A stretch of DNA of 64,000 nucleotides from Eurosta solidaginis (GCF_040869045.1 NC_090319.1:175000645-175064644), one strand, 5' to 3'. Counted from the stretch's first letter, positions 21,097 to 31,441 are shown. Numbers and translations are program-made. Notes: generated by a model from the sequence alone, not told the origin.

Positions 21097-22560
21097 TTAA
21101 ATGGAATGATTGCTTAAAATAAGTTGAGCTTCAATCTTAGGACTACCTTTTGTATTTGGCACATTCACTTCACTTTGCTTCTCAAAATCTTTAGGTTTGC
21201 TGTTAGGTTCAAAATGTAGTAATGTGTGATGAGAAGAATTGAACACACGACATTTTACAGAGCTCAAACATTTATTAAACTGGTGATTGGTGCTTAGACA
21301 TCTGTACATTGCATTTCACAATGATTATTATACCTCCCTTTTGACGAATTAGCAAAATTAACCACAGCAGTCCGTCGACCTGTTGAGTGTGCAGAAGATT
21401 GACATGCTTCCAAAGCATCACATACGCGAATTATAAACTGTATTAACTCCCCGAATGTTCGTTAGCACAACTTCTTACTTTTAACAACAGATCTTCTGAC
21501 AGTAACATCAAGAGCATTGACTTTAGGGCAATGAGTAAGTGTATGTACAGCTGTACATTGCATTTCACAATGATTATTATACCTCCCTTTTGACGAATTA
21601 GCAAAATTAACCACAGCAGTCCGTCGACCTGTTGAGTGTGCAGAAGATTGACATGCTTCCAAAGCATCACATACGCGAATTATAAACTGTATTAACTCCT
21701 CGAATGTTCGTTCTGTCACAGCATCGCTGGATTCTGCCCAAACTTTCTTGGATTCATCATCAACCTTGCCAAGAATTATATGGATTAGCCATGGATCTCG
21801 TTGATTGGAATTGAGAGCGTGAATCCCTCGAATAACCTCATCTGCTCCGTCTGATATTTTTCCCAAAGTATGTGCATTCGCCGTGTGACAAGTGGGAAGA
21901 GATAAAAACGATTGCACAAAGGATCGGACGATCAACGGGTTACGATCATACCGTTGTGCCAGGCGATCCCATGTTTTCACGTAATTACTGTCTGTGAGAG
22001 CCAAATGTTTTACCAATTGTAAAGCTTCTCCCGAAAGTAAGGACTTGAAATAATGGAATTATTGTGTAGCTGTTAAATTAGTCTTTTGATCGATGGCACC
22101 AGTAAATAAATCTCCAAAAGAGGGCTAATCTTGGTAGTTGCCGGAAAATGCAGGAACTTGAATCTTAGGTAAATGAATATTTTATATGTTCTGGGTTTCA
22201 GTTAGGCGTTCAAGAAACGTCGCTTGTTGATCAGCCAACTTATTGGTCGAATCCTCGTTCAGCGCCCATGCATCGTAATTATCGAAGCTTAGCCTTTAGT
22301 GCGGTGGACAACAACGCGTGAGTAGTAAAATACTTATCCTCGTAATCCAAGATGTCCTCTACTGGATCCACGAAGCCTTCGTTGTCATGGTATTTATACA
22401 GCTGCTTGCCTAACTCACGACCGCGTTTTTTTCACAATTTAGAAAGATTTATGTACGATTTTATTGTTCAAAATTTACTGGTTCCCTCGTGAATCAATTT
22501 CAATTAAATAGACTTAGAACCAGAACCCGCTTGATCCGCTAGGACCACTTTTTATTATGG
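21097..22560 (-). pseudogene. BEL B gag with zinc knuckles
   Basis: The capsid-like part lies at 21462-22016 (NYVKTWDRLAQRYDRNPLIV, DPWLIHIILGKVDDESKKVW), matching the DUF1759-type gag of BEL/Pao elements. The knuckle region, CLSTNHQFNKC and CRVFNSSHHTLLH, lies at about 21230-21300. Between them a duplicated block interrupts the gene. The stretch upstream, 22020-22560, should hold the gag N-terminus and leader, but the frame is too broken to read. Confidence 0.82.
21302..21714 (-). repeat. Near-perfect duplication with 249-bp offset in BEL B gag
   Basis: About 163 bp from 21302 (ctgtacattgcatttcacaa...) recur from 21551 with only about one mismatch seen. The 249-bp offset is a multiple of three. 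The copies are far more alike than the two LTRs, so the duplication is young compared with the insertion. Confidence 0.9.
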
Positions 22561-22584
22561 TTTAGAACAATAAAACACTTATTC

Positions 22585-22942
22585 ACATTTACCGATCGCG
22601 ACGATATAGCATGAGCGCTAAAGTGGACTAGCTTTATTTTATTTGTAGAAATTATCAAAAAGGTCCATGACAAATAAACATAAGTACATAGCTATGTATT
22701 AAAATATATGGTAAATAATAGGTAGACTGTAAAAGCAAAAAATGAGTAGCGGTAGCATCATCCCATAGCTGCCCTTGAATACGTATGTACATATGTAGGT
22801 ATGTTCGATTGTTCACCTGTTAGTAAAAGAGCAAGTGTATTTGATACTGGAAAGTCAGTGCAGTGGTTACCAACCCAGTGCGCGTCTCAGTGGTTCCCAA
22901 CTATTTGTTACGATATGATTAGAATTCAGCGGTTCCAAAACA
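22585..22942 (-). repeat. 5' LTR of BEL B
   Basis: Counterpart of 17128-17521. The minus-strand start is TGTTTTGGAACCGCTGAATTC. The inner boundary near 22585 is approximate, since weak similarity extends a little further. Confidence 0.8.
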
Positions 22943-23027
22943 AGTTGCTTTCAAAAAAACATGAAATCACAAATAGTGAGTTAACTTTTGTTGAAACTAA
23001 CTAAATTTATTTATAACAAGTAAGGAA
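22943..23027 (+). repeat. Fragment shared with the 33.4- and 34.3-kb direct repeats
   Basis: 'tcaaaaaaacatgaaatcac', 'gagttaacttttgttgaaac' and 'tttatttataacaa' occur here and at about 33371-33446 and 34322-34394. It begins exactly at the BEL B LTR end. Confidence 0.8.
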
Positions 23028-25445
23028 GGCTAAGTTCGGGTGTAACCGAACATTACATACTCAGTTGAGAGCTATGGAGACAAAATAAGGGAAAATCACC
23101 ATGTAGGAAAATGAACCTAGGGTAACCCTGGAATGTGTTTGTATGACATGCGTATCAAATGGCAGGTATTAAAGAGTATTTTAAGAGGGAAAGGGCCATA
23201 GTTCTATAGGTGGACGCCTTTTCGGGATATCGTTATATAGGTGGACCAGGGGTGACTCTAGAATTAGTTTGTACGATATGGGTACCAAATAAAAGGTGTT
23301 AATGAGTATTTTAAAAGGGAGTGGGCCTTAGTTCTATGGGTGGACGCCTTTTCGAGATATTGCCATAAAGGTGGACCAGGGGTGACTCTAGAATTAATTA
23401 GTACGATATGGGTATCAAATGAAAGGTGTTAATGAGTATTTTAAAAGTGGGTGGGCCTTATTTCTATGTGTGGACGCCTTTTCGAGATATCGCCATAAAG
23501 GTGGACCAGGGATGACTCTAGAATGCGTTTGTACGATATGGGTATCAAACGAAAGGTGTTAATGAGTATTTTAAAAGGGAGTGAGCCTTAGTTCTATGGG
23601 TGGACGCCTTTTCGAGATATCGATATAATGGTGGACCAGGGGTGACTCTAGAATTTGTTTGTACGATATGGGTATCAAATGAAAGGTGTTAATGAGTATT
23701 TTAAGAGGGAGGGGGCCTTAGTTCTATAGGTGGACGCCTTTTCGGGATATCGCTATAAAGGTGGACCAGGGGTGACTTTAGAATTTTTTTACGATATGGG
23801 TATCAAATGAAAGTGTTAACTAGTATTTTAAAAGGGAGTGGGCCTTAATTCTATAGGTGGACGCCTTTTCGTGATATCGTTATAAAGGTGGACCAGGGTT
23901 GACTCTAGAATGCGTTTGTACATTATGGATATCAAACGAAAGGTGATAATGAGTATTTTAAAAGGGAGTGGGCCTTAGTTCTATAGGTGGACGCCTTTTC
24001 GATATATCGCCATAAAGGTGGACCAGGGGTGACTCTATAATGTGTTTGTACAATATGGGTGTCAAATTAAATGTATTAATAAAAATTTTGAAAGGGAGTG
24101 GTGGTAGTTGTATATGTGAAGGCGTTTTCGAGATATCGACCAAAATGTGGACCAGGGTGATCCAGAAAATCATCTGTCGGGTACCGCTAATTTATTTATA
24201 TATGTAATACCAAGAACAGTAATCCTGCCATGATTCCAAGGGCTTTTGATTTCGCCCTGCAGAACTTTTTCATTTTCTTCTACTTAATATGGTAGGTGTC
24301 ACGCCTATTTTACAAAGTTTTTTTCTAAAGTTATATTTTGCGTCAATAAACCGATCCAATTACCATGCTTCAACCCTTTTTTCGTATTTGGTATAGAATT
24401 ATGGCACTTTTTTCATTTTTCGTAATTTTCGATATCGAAAAATTGGGCATGGTCATAGTCAGATTTCGGCCATTTTTTATACCATTAGAAAGTGAGTTCA
24501 GATAATTATGTGAACTGAGTTTAGTAAAGATATATCGATTTTTGCTCAAGTTATCGTGTTAATGGCCGAGCGGAAGGGCAGACGGTCGACTGTGTATAAA
24601 AACTGGGCGTGGCTTCAACCGATTTCGTCCTTTTTCACAGAAAACAGTTATCGTCCTAGAGTCTAAGACGCTGTCAAATTTCACAAGGATTGGTAAATTT
24701 TTGTTCGACTTATGGCATTAAATGTATCCTAGACAAATCAAATGAAAAAGGGCGGAGCCACGCCCATTTTGAAATTTTCTTTTATTTTTGTATTTTGTTG
24801 TACCATAGCATTACTGGAGTTGAATGTTGACATAATTTACTTTTATACTGTAAAGATATTAAATTTTTTGTAAAAATTTCACTTAAAAAAAAATTTTTTT
24901 TAAAAGTGGGCGTGGTTGTTCTACGATTTTGCTAATTTTTATTAAGCATACATATAGTAATAGGTGTAACGTTCCTGCCAAATTTGATCATGATATCTTC
25001 AACGACTGCTAAATTACAGCTTGCAAAACTTCTAAATTACCTTCTTTTAAAAGTGGGCGGTGCCACGCCCATTGTCCAAAATTTTAGTTATTCTCTATTC
25101 TGCGTCATAGGCTGAACCCACCTACGAAGTTTCATCGCTTTATCCCTCTTTGGTAATGAATTATCGCAATTTTTCGATTTTTCGAAATTTTCGATATCGA
25201 AAAAGTGGGCGTGGTTATAGTCCGATATCGTCCATTTTAAATATCTATAAATAAAGATCTGAGATGAGTGCTCAGGAACCTACATACCAAATTTCATCAA
25301 GATATCTCAAAATTTACTCAAGTTATCGTGTTAACGGACGGACGGACGGACATGGCTCAATCAAATTTTTTTTCGATTTGTTTAAAAATTTTATATTGCG
25401 ATTGGCGGAAAGAATAAGCGAAATCAGTGATGCAAAATCCTTTAG
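23028..25445 (+). repeat. Long dispersed repeat starting 'aagtaaggaaggctaagttc'
   Basis: The unit begins with 'aagtaaggaaggctaagttc' and 'gggtgtaaccgaacattac'. It contains a 130-bp tandem array (23150-24135), then AT-rich DNA with repeated 'gtgggcgtgg' and 'ccacgcccat' and paired 'tttcgatatcgaaaaa' blocks (24431, 25190), and ends near 'acggacggacggacatggct'. A 3' fragment also occurs at 3735-4085. No protein is encoded. I recognise this type from fly genomes but cannot name its class. Confidence 0.75.
23150..24135 (+). repeat. Tandem array, about 130-bp unit, 7-8 copies
   Basis: 'tggacgccttttcg' starts at 23211, 23341, 23471, 23601, 23731, 23858 and 23988, with a decayed copy near 24117: spacings of 130, 130, 130, 130, 127 and 130. 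Each unit also has 'ggtggaccaggggtgactct', 'gtacgatatgggtatcaaa' and 'gggagtgggccttagttct'. Confidence 0.95.
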
Positions 25446-26640
25446 TAGATTCTAGAGGCATAAACACTCCTTTGAAATGTTTTTTACCTCATACTTAAGA
25501 TATGTACGCATGAGAAGGGTTTGAAAAATCACTTGGGCTTACATTCAAACATCTGTTGTTTAGTTGCGAAACTATACAATAGCGTCTGAAATGTTAATTT
25601 TAATTTTAACACTTCATCCTTCAACATCAAAGTCTCCCGGTTTGACATAAAGTTGGCGGCCCTATTCAAAACTATTCCCTTGGAGTTAATTACATTGATT
25701 ATAGCCTATCAACCAAGTTTAAATATCACCTACACGTTACGGCTCCTTTTACAAATGTGAATACGTAGGCACATATATGTATTTACCAGGTTAGGCTGTG
25801 TCCTTCGCAAGAACACTCAAAGTGGTGAAGCAAAAGCTTTCCCAACACAGTGGAAAAAATGGCCGTGTGTGCTACTACCCTAACGAAGTGGACAGTCGAA
25901 CTAGTTTGAAAACTGAAGCTACGCGGTCATCCATAATAAGCTCTTATATCATCAGGACGGAAAACAGCAGTAAACATCATTCAACATAAAATCGGTCGAC
26001 TGTCATTCTAAAATATCGTTTTGATTTAACGAAGACTATTGAAATAAATGATGTGAACACAAACGTCTGCAAACTCTGGTCTACATTTTAAAAATTTTAT
26101 CCAGGGTCCTTGTAAAATTTTAACTATGTAGATGCGCCGAGGATTATACGATTTTCACCCATTACACAATGACGGCATCCTTGGCCGAACTCCCTAACAT
26201 TTCAATTTGTTTCTCTGGTGTAGCTCGGCAAAAGCATCCGTTGGGAAGTCTTCGGAGCTACACCTAGAGCTTCTAGGCAAATGACGTCGACGAAGGTATG
26301 AGTTCGAAGTCGCAGTCCTATAGCTTCTGTGCTGGCATATGGTGTGAGGGTCAGAAGGCCTGGTAGCGACTGGTGGTCGGGATTGCTACTGTTCGCACAT
26401 CGGGAATTGTAGGTCTTAAAAACAGTCGAAAAAACTGGAGGCGCCCTGTGCCACGAGTTTCATGAGTATTAATAGATCATTAATAGCAACCGTAAGTCAA
26501 CTTTGTGCGTGGCCGCCAAGGAGCCACAAATGATTTAAAGAATTTATGTTCGCGACGATTATTAGGAGTTAACCCTAGGTGAAACTACGCTTTGCATGGG
26601 ATATGCAGACAAAAGTGTGGCTATTTTATGTATCTCTATT
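25446..26640. other. Non-coding stretch, nothing recognised
   Basis: No recognisable frame, terminal repeat or RNA gene. Base composition is more balanced around 25800-26500 than in neighbouring repeats, so single-copy DNA is possible. The short frame at 25798-25989 has no domain. Confidence 0.45.
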
Positions 26641-26650
26641 TCTTTTCATC

Positions 26651-26848
26651 AGACGCAGCATTACCAATTCCAAAAACCGGGACTAGGCTCGAAGCCTCTC
26701 TGGAGCAAGTGTACGAGGGACAATCCCTCCGCAAGGAGCTACTCCTGAAAATGTTTGAACAGTCTGCGAAATCTTGAGGCAAAAACCTCGGATCTTTCCG
26801 AAATGGCCAACAGGTTGATTTCCTTAAATACATACAAGCAAACCCTTT
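26651..26848 (+). pseudogene. Possible host-gene 3' exon fragment, frameshifted
   Basis: A pyrimidine-rich tract with a good acceptor (tctatttcttttcatcag, ending 26651) precedes an open stretch: AALPIPKTGTRLEASLEQVY, then LRKELLLK. Near 26750 the reading shifts by one base to NSLRNLEAKTSDLSEMANRL, ending ISLNTYKQTLS and a TAA near 26850. The residues look like a coiled coil. I do not recognise the protein. It could be a degraded exon, a duplicated gene piece or chance. Confidence 0.3.
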
Positions 26849-26892
26849 CATAAATACTACTTTTTTAAATCAAAAATCAAGCTTTTTAAAGT

Positions 26893-26995
26893 AAGAACAC
26901 CGGCGTACGCCGGCGCACCGCACACGCCGCCGCCGCCGGTATATAATAGAGCCTGCCCCGCCGCCGCCGACTAAAAGATCGGCGTAAACCTCTAA
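26893..26995. repeat. GC-rich island with perfect palindrome
   Basis: CCGGCGTACGCCGG (26900-26913) is a perfect 14-bp palindrome, followed by CCGCCGCCGCCGG and CCCCGCCGCCGCCG runs, in DNA that is otherwise about 70% A+T. It contains many CpG dinucleotides. No frame is convincing. Confidence 0.7.
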
Positions 26996-26998
26996 TTT

Positions 26999-27119
26999 GC
27001 ATCAGCATCCTACTATTTAATATACTAATATCAGTTGGGTTGAAAAATTACTTGAAAATTGATAAATTAGCTCAAATTTATGTTATTCATTATATTTCAT
27101 ATATATAAAAGGTATGTAT
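26999..27119 (+). repeat. Repeat unit shared with 30804-30925
   Basis: 'catcagcatcctact', 'gggttgaaaaattacttgaa' and 'ttattcattatatttcatat' occur in the same order and spacing at 30804-30925, about 90% alike by eye. Both copies adjoin other repeats. Confidence 0.8.
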
Positions 27120-27120
27120 A

Positions 27121-28377
27121 TGGGGTATTCCATCCCATTTCGACCAATTTTGAACCCGACCCCTTTAGAATTGGCTGAAAGGTTTTCTTCTTTTTCTAGC
27201 TTACGAAAGACGTTTTTAAGAAGTTTTTAAAATTTTTCCATCCAACTCAAAAAAAGTTATGAATTTTTAAAAAAAACCTTTTTTGTTTTCAAAATGCTAT
27301 AACTTTTTCAAAAATTTACCGTTTGGGATCTTTTTGTTTTTAATTTGTTTCTAAATGTACTTTTCGGAAAAAATTCAAAAAATTTTAAAGTTTTTTTTTT
27401 TGTAATTTTTCAGTTTTTCGAGATTTTTCGAATTTCGCCCTTTTTTTCTCATAAAAGACTTCAATCAATTGTGCAATCATCCCAACTAATCCTGGAGTGG
27501 GCCGAGAATTTTTTTTTTTTTTATTTAATTGAAAAAAAAAACTTAAAATTTTTTTTTGGGTTTTTTCCGAAAAGTACATTTAGAAACAAATTAAAAACAA
27601 AAAGATCCCAAACGGTAAATTTTTGAAAAAGTTATAGCATTTTGAAAAAAACACCGTTTTCCAACTCAAAATAAGTTTTAATATGTTAAATATGTTTAAT
27701 ATGTTATTCACTATATTTCATATATATATGCATATGGGGTATTCCATCCCATTTCGACCAATTTTGAACCCGACCATTTTAGAATTGGCTGAAAGTTTTT
27801 CTTCTTTTTCTAGCTTACGAAAGACGTTTTTCAGAAGTTTTTAAAATTTTTTCATCCAACTCAAAAAAAGTTATGAATTTAAAAAAAAAACCGTTTTTGT
27901 TTTCAAAATGCAATAACTTTTTCAAAAATTTACCGTTTGGAATCATTTTTTTTTTTAAATATGTTTTTAAATGTACTTTTCCGAAAAAATACAAAAAAAA
28001 AATTAAAGTGGGGCTGATTGCAGAATTGATTGAAGTTTTTTATGAGAAAAAAAGGCGAAATTCGAAAAAAACTCGAAAAACTGAAAAATTACAAAAAAAA
28101 AACTTTAAAAATTGTTTTGAATTTTTTCCGAAATGTACATTTAAAAACAAATTTAAAAAAAAGATCCCAAACGGTCAATTTTTGAAAAAGTTATAGCATT
28201 TTGAAAACAAAAACTGTGTTTTTTTTTAAATTCATAACTTTTTTTGAGTTGGATGAAAAAATTTGAAAAACTTCTGAAAAAAGTCTTTCGTAAGCTAGAA
28301 AAAGAAGAAAAACTTTCAGCCAATTCTAAAGGGGTCGGGTTCAAAATTGGTCGAAATGGGATGGAATACCCCATATA
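27121..28377. mobile_element. Nested foldback element, 1.26 kb, no coding capacity
   Basis: The left end TGGGGTATTCCATCCCATTT (27121) is matched by its exact complement at the right end (28358-28377). The left arm (27121 to about 27515) pairs with the right arm (about 28005-28377). Inside lies a partial inverted copy (about 27565-27650) and another forward copy beginning TGGGGTATTCC at 27735. So four related arms alternate in orientation. Runs of T and A fill the arms. The flanks are TATA-rich, hence a target duplication is not readable. Confidence 0.85.
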
Positions 28378-28689
28378 TATATATATATATGTATATAACT
28401 TTAAAATTTATCACTTCAATACATTATACTTTGGAATAAATTTTAATAAAAATACGTACATATATATGAAAACTAAAAAGTAAGGGAATGTACGCAATCG
28501 CAAGACGCAGGGCTAAGTTTATGGGTTCACCGTGGCCAGAACAGTCCCAATTTAAATCTGTCAAGCCAAGAGAACTGCTAGGGTTCATCATGGAAGTCGG
28601 ATGGGATGAGGTGTTGACCAAAGGTCGCAGTGCAATCCTCAATAAATTATCTATCTATCTAACGGAGAAGGAACGAACCAGTAGTGGTT
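28378..28689. other. Short non-coding stretch
   Basis: A TA microsatellite (28374-28392) is followed by ordinary sequence. An open frame at 28488-28691 (LLGFIMEVGWDEVLTKGRSA) has no domain I recognise. Confidence 0.4.
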
Positions 28690-29150
28690 GACTGTGTAAA
28701 AACAGGCCAAGCTGCACTAGCGCCGTCCTGTTATGAGTGTTAATGGAGTTCAGAATGGTGGTAGTCATATGCACTTTACGGAAGTCATGCTTATGGCTGG
28801 ATAACCGAACAATTTCATTTAATTGAGGGAATCATAACGGCTTTAAACGTTTTCGTTACTGACTAAAGGGATAATATCGGTAGATACTGGCTGGGTTCTG
28901 GCCTTTCTCTGTTATTCTGGAAAAGCATAGACTTTTAACGACAAGTAGAAAAAATGTCCTAGGCTACTGATACCCTCATGGCCAAGGTGTTTTGCCATCG
29001 GTACAGGTTTTCCGTCTGGGATTTTGATATGGAAAGCTTGGCCTTTTCAAAAACTTCTTTAACCTCTGTTGAGGTAACGGTGAGGGTTGACTCGTCATGC
29101 TTGTGTTTATGTGCCCGTTGATTTGGACGATATCTAGCATTGTCAACTGA
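28690..29150 (-). pseudogene. Non-LTR reverse transcriptase fragment
   Basis: On the minus strand, TVTSTEVKEVFEKAKLSISK leads, after a frameshift, to KPVPMAKHLGHEGISSLGHF, the polymerase start seen in insect non-LTR elements. Further on, HDFRKVHMTTTILNSI near 28770 corresponds to the 'GFR..HST' region. Stops and shifts are frequent. The clade cannot be fixed from this piece. Confidence 0.6.
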
Positions 29151-29235
29151 AGTATGCATTGCAAATTGGCTACAGAAAGCACTCGCGCATTTACTCGAGC
29201 CGACAGACGAAATTCTAAACAAATGAATTATTTAA

Positions 29236-29452
29236 ATACTAACTAGTATTAATAACACCACAAAATTATAGTCAATGAACCATTCTAAAACTGACCAGTA
29301 TGATGAACGACACACAATTCTAGTCAATTAACTACTCATACACTAACTAGTATGAATAACACCACAAAAGTATAGTCAATGAACTATTCGAAAGGTGACT
29401 AGTATGAATAAACCCACAAAATTCTAGTCAATGAACTAGAATGTATGCTGAC
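29236..29452 (+). repeat. Degenerate tandem repeat, about 52-bp unit, 4 copies
   Basis: Each unit has 'taactagtatgaataacacc', 'acaaaattctagtcaatgaa' and a variable end; copies start at about 29240, 29292, 29345 and 29396. Confidence 0.85.
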
Positions 29453-29764
29453 TACTTTGGCTTTTGACTGCAGGGTATTTACAGTGCCTCAGTGAGAGAA
29501 GTGCTTATTCAGAAAATTACTAATTTTGAAAAATGCAAAATTACCTATAACATACGATTTCAAATGTGAGTTAAAATTTATATGATAAAATTTTAAAAAT
29601 ATATTTTTTTATTAAAAAATTATAGAGAAATAAATGAGTTTTCAAATGTGTAAAATTATAGTTAAATACATTGAAAATTAGTTAGTAGTAAAAATGAGCA
29701 AATGCTAGTGCCCTACATATAGGACATTAGAAAGATAGGTGTCTACAAGAACTATTTTTTTGCA

Positions 29765-30012
29765 GGGGTCTCTCGCTTAATGAGGTTCTAGTTTTGTTGG
29801 AAGATGGTGAAGAAAACACTAGCGACATCGATGAAGTGGTTTTGTTTCCTCCAGTTAATGCAAACGACGAAGATTCTGGTCCTGAGGAAGCTTTTGGCGT
29901 AAATAATTTTCCATCTGCCCAACTGCAAGCGCCAGCAGAAATAAAATTTAGTGCAGCCGGGCCTGAAAGCTCACCCGATGAGTCGGACGTTAATATACCG
30001 TTATATATGTAG
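29765..30012 (+). pseudogene. piggyBac-like transposase, N-terminal fragment
   Basis: LSLNEVLVLLEDGEENTSDI and DEVVLFPPVNANDEDSGPEE form the acidic N-terminal region usual in piggyBac transposases. It ends with ESSPDESDVNIPLYM. The start codon is not visible; the frame is open upstream of the first ATG at 29794. A splice-like 'tttttttgcag' precedes it. Confidence 0.75.
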
Positions 30013-30036
30013 AACAACCGCATTTGATTTAAGTAC

Positions 30037-30381
30037 ATGTATAACTCTTACATGGGAGGAATGGACCGTTCTGACAAAAATATTACCTTGTATAGGACTT
30101 CAATCAGGGGCACAAAATGGTACCTGCCTTTGCTAGCCCACTGCATTCATATGGCGCTCCAAAACGCTTGGCTCATACATCGCGAACGTGGTGGAAGTTT
30201 TGACCAACTGAGCTTTGTGCGTACAGTGGCTACCATGCTGCTGACTACCCATCGAAAGCAATCAACCTACCAAAAAGGCCATGCAAGTTGCTCTAAAGAA
30301 GCCGAGATTCGCTATGACCGTATGGATCATCTTGTAGAGCCACAGGAAAAACAAACCCGATACAAGATGTGCAAAATGTAA
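30037..30381 (+). pseudogene. piggyBac-like transposase, C-terminal fragment
   Basis: YNSYMGGMDRSDKNITLYRT, IRGTKWYLPLLAHCIHMAL and NAWLIHRERGG match the C-terminal part of the DDE_Tnp_1_7 domain, including the conserved NxxMGGVD-type motif with the last catalytic Asp. The usual cysteine-rich tail is reduced to KQTRYKMCKM and a stop. About 300 residues between this and the N-terminal fragment are absent. Confidence 0.82.
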
Positions 30382-30559
30382 TATTGGAGTACATACTAAG
30401 TGTTTTGTAAACTTCCATTCAAATAAATAAAAATATGTTTTTATCTCTTATATTCCTAATGTCCTATATATAAAATAATAAAAAAGGCATCAGAGTCTCT
30501 TTCTATAGCGGTTATAAACAGACATTTCCAAAAAAATCAAAAGTTTTCGCCTGAGTAAC

Positions 30560-30835
30560 TTTTAGGGTTATCTGCGATACACCAGCATCGTACTAGATGC
30601 CATACTAGCCAGCATACCCACCAGGGTCATACCAAATAACATACTAGTCAGCCTTTGCGCCAGTATTATACCAGATGGCATACTAGTTATTATGTACATG
30701 AATATCATACCAATTGATATACTAGTTAGTGTATTCAACATCAACATACCAGTTGGCATACTACTCAGTCTATGCATTATTGTAATTCCAGTTGACATAC
30801 TAGTCGAGCATCAGCATCCTACTTGTTAATATACT
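30560..30835. repeat. Minisatellite, 39-bp unit
   Basis: 'ccagttggcatactagt' variants recur at 39-bp steps, with 'catactag' at about 30602, 30641, 30680, 30719 (atactag), 30758 and 30797. Because 39 is a multiple of three, the minus strand stays open for 76 codons with a 13-residue hydrophobic repeat (SMPTGMLMLNTLT, SISIGMIFMYIIT, SMPSGIILAQRLT). Confidence 0.85.
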
Positions 30836-30925
30836 AGTGCTATTCGGGTTGAAAAATTACTTGAAAATTTGTAAATTAGCCCGAATTCATTTTATTCATT
30901 ATATTTCATATATATAAAAAGTATA
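30804..30925 (+). repeat. Repeat unit shared with 26999-27119
   Basis: Second copy of the segment described at 26999-27119, directly after the 39-bp minisatellite. Confidence 0.8.
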
Positions 30926-31082
30926 TCTATATATACATTAGACTGACCCGATTTTGCATCATATCTTTATATTTTTGATGCTGAATGCTAAAAACCTTCA
31001 AATAGGTCTCAGAGGTCATAATTTTTCTAAATACATATGTATACTACGCATGCAGCAGCACAATTTTTGATAACTATGCTAA

Positions 31083-31434
31083 AAAAAACAAACTGTAAGG
31101 CGCGATAACCTCCGAAGAGATCTAAGGCTGAGCTTCTCTTCAAATTTGCGTCGTGCTCCTCTTGATTTTCCCTACAAATTGGCGGGACCTACATGTTTTA
31201 TGCCGATTCCGAACAACATCTGCAAGGCAGACGAGTTTTCACTGAGAGCTTTTCATGGCAGAAATACACCTGGAGCGCCTGCCAAACACTGCCGAGGGGC
31301 GACCCCGCTTAGAAAAATTTTCTTCTAATTGAAAAACCTTATTTCTAAAATTTTGATGTTGCTTTGCCCGGGGTGCGAACCCAGGTTATACGGTGTGGTA
31401 GGCGGAGCACGCTACTATCAGACCACGGTGGCCC
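31083..31434 (-). mobile_element. tRNA-derived SINE, copy 2
   Basis: ATGCTAA flanks both ends (31076-31082 and 31435-31441), a clear target duplication. On the minus strand the head is GGGCCACCGTGGTCTGATAG with box A-like TGGTCTGATAGTAGCGTGC and box B-like GGTTCGCACCC; the tail ends in a TTTTGTTTTTTTTT run. It is about 90% like copy 1 at 5113-5478 and lacks a short CGGC stretch near 31182. Confidence 0.9.
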
Positions 31435-31441
31435 ATGCTAA

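Larger units (their letters stand above)
17128..22942 (-). mobile_element. BEL/Pao LTR retrotransposon B, nearly complete, degenerate
   Basis: Two similar repeats of about 360-390 bp (17128-17521 and 22585-22942) enclose a gag, protease, reverse transcriptase, RNase H and integrase series reading on the minus strand. Their shared core includes 'gagcgctaaagt', 'ttattttatttgtagaaatt' and 'gtagcggtagcatcatccca'. The 3' LTR on the left is preceded (minus sense) by a purine-rich GAGTGGGAGGA. The LTRs are fairly diverged (roughly 85-90% by eye, with a 30-bp indel), so the copy is old. I did not find a convincing target duplication. Confidence 0.87.
29707..30475 (+). mobile_element. Internally deleted piggyBac-like element
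   Basis: An N-terminal and a C-terminal transposase fragment are joined with the whole catalytic middle missing. Imperfect terminal inverted repeats are visible: CATATAGGACATTAG on the left (29715-29729) and CTAATGTCCTATATATA on the right (about 30451-30467). The left end starts CCCTA. I see no TTAA duplication, so the outer ends may be damaged. Confidence 0.8.

Noticed and set aside
23150..24135. Regular repeats as a possible CRISPR array
   Set aside because: The whole 130-bp unit is repeated with no unique spacers, and the genome is clearly animal.
29975..30060. A TTAA target duplication around the piggyBac relic
   Set aside because: TTAA occurs by chance in this AT-rich DNA, but not at either terminal repeat.
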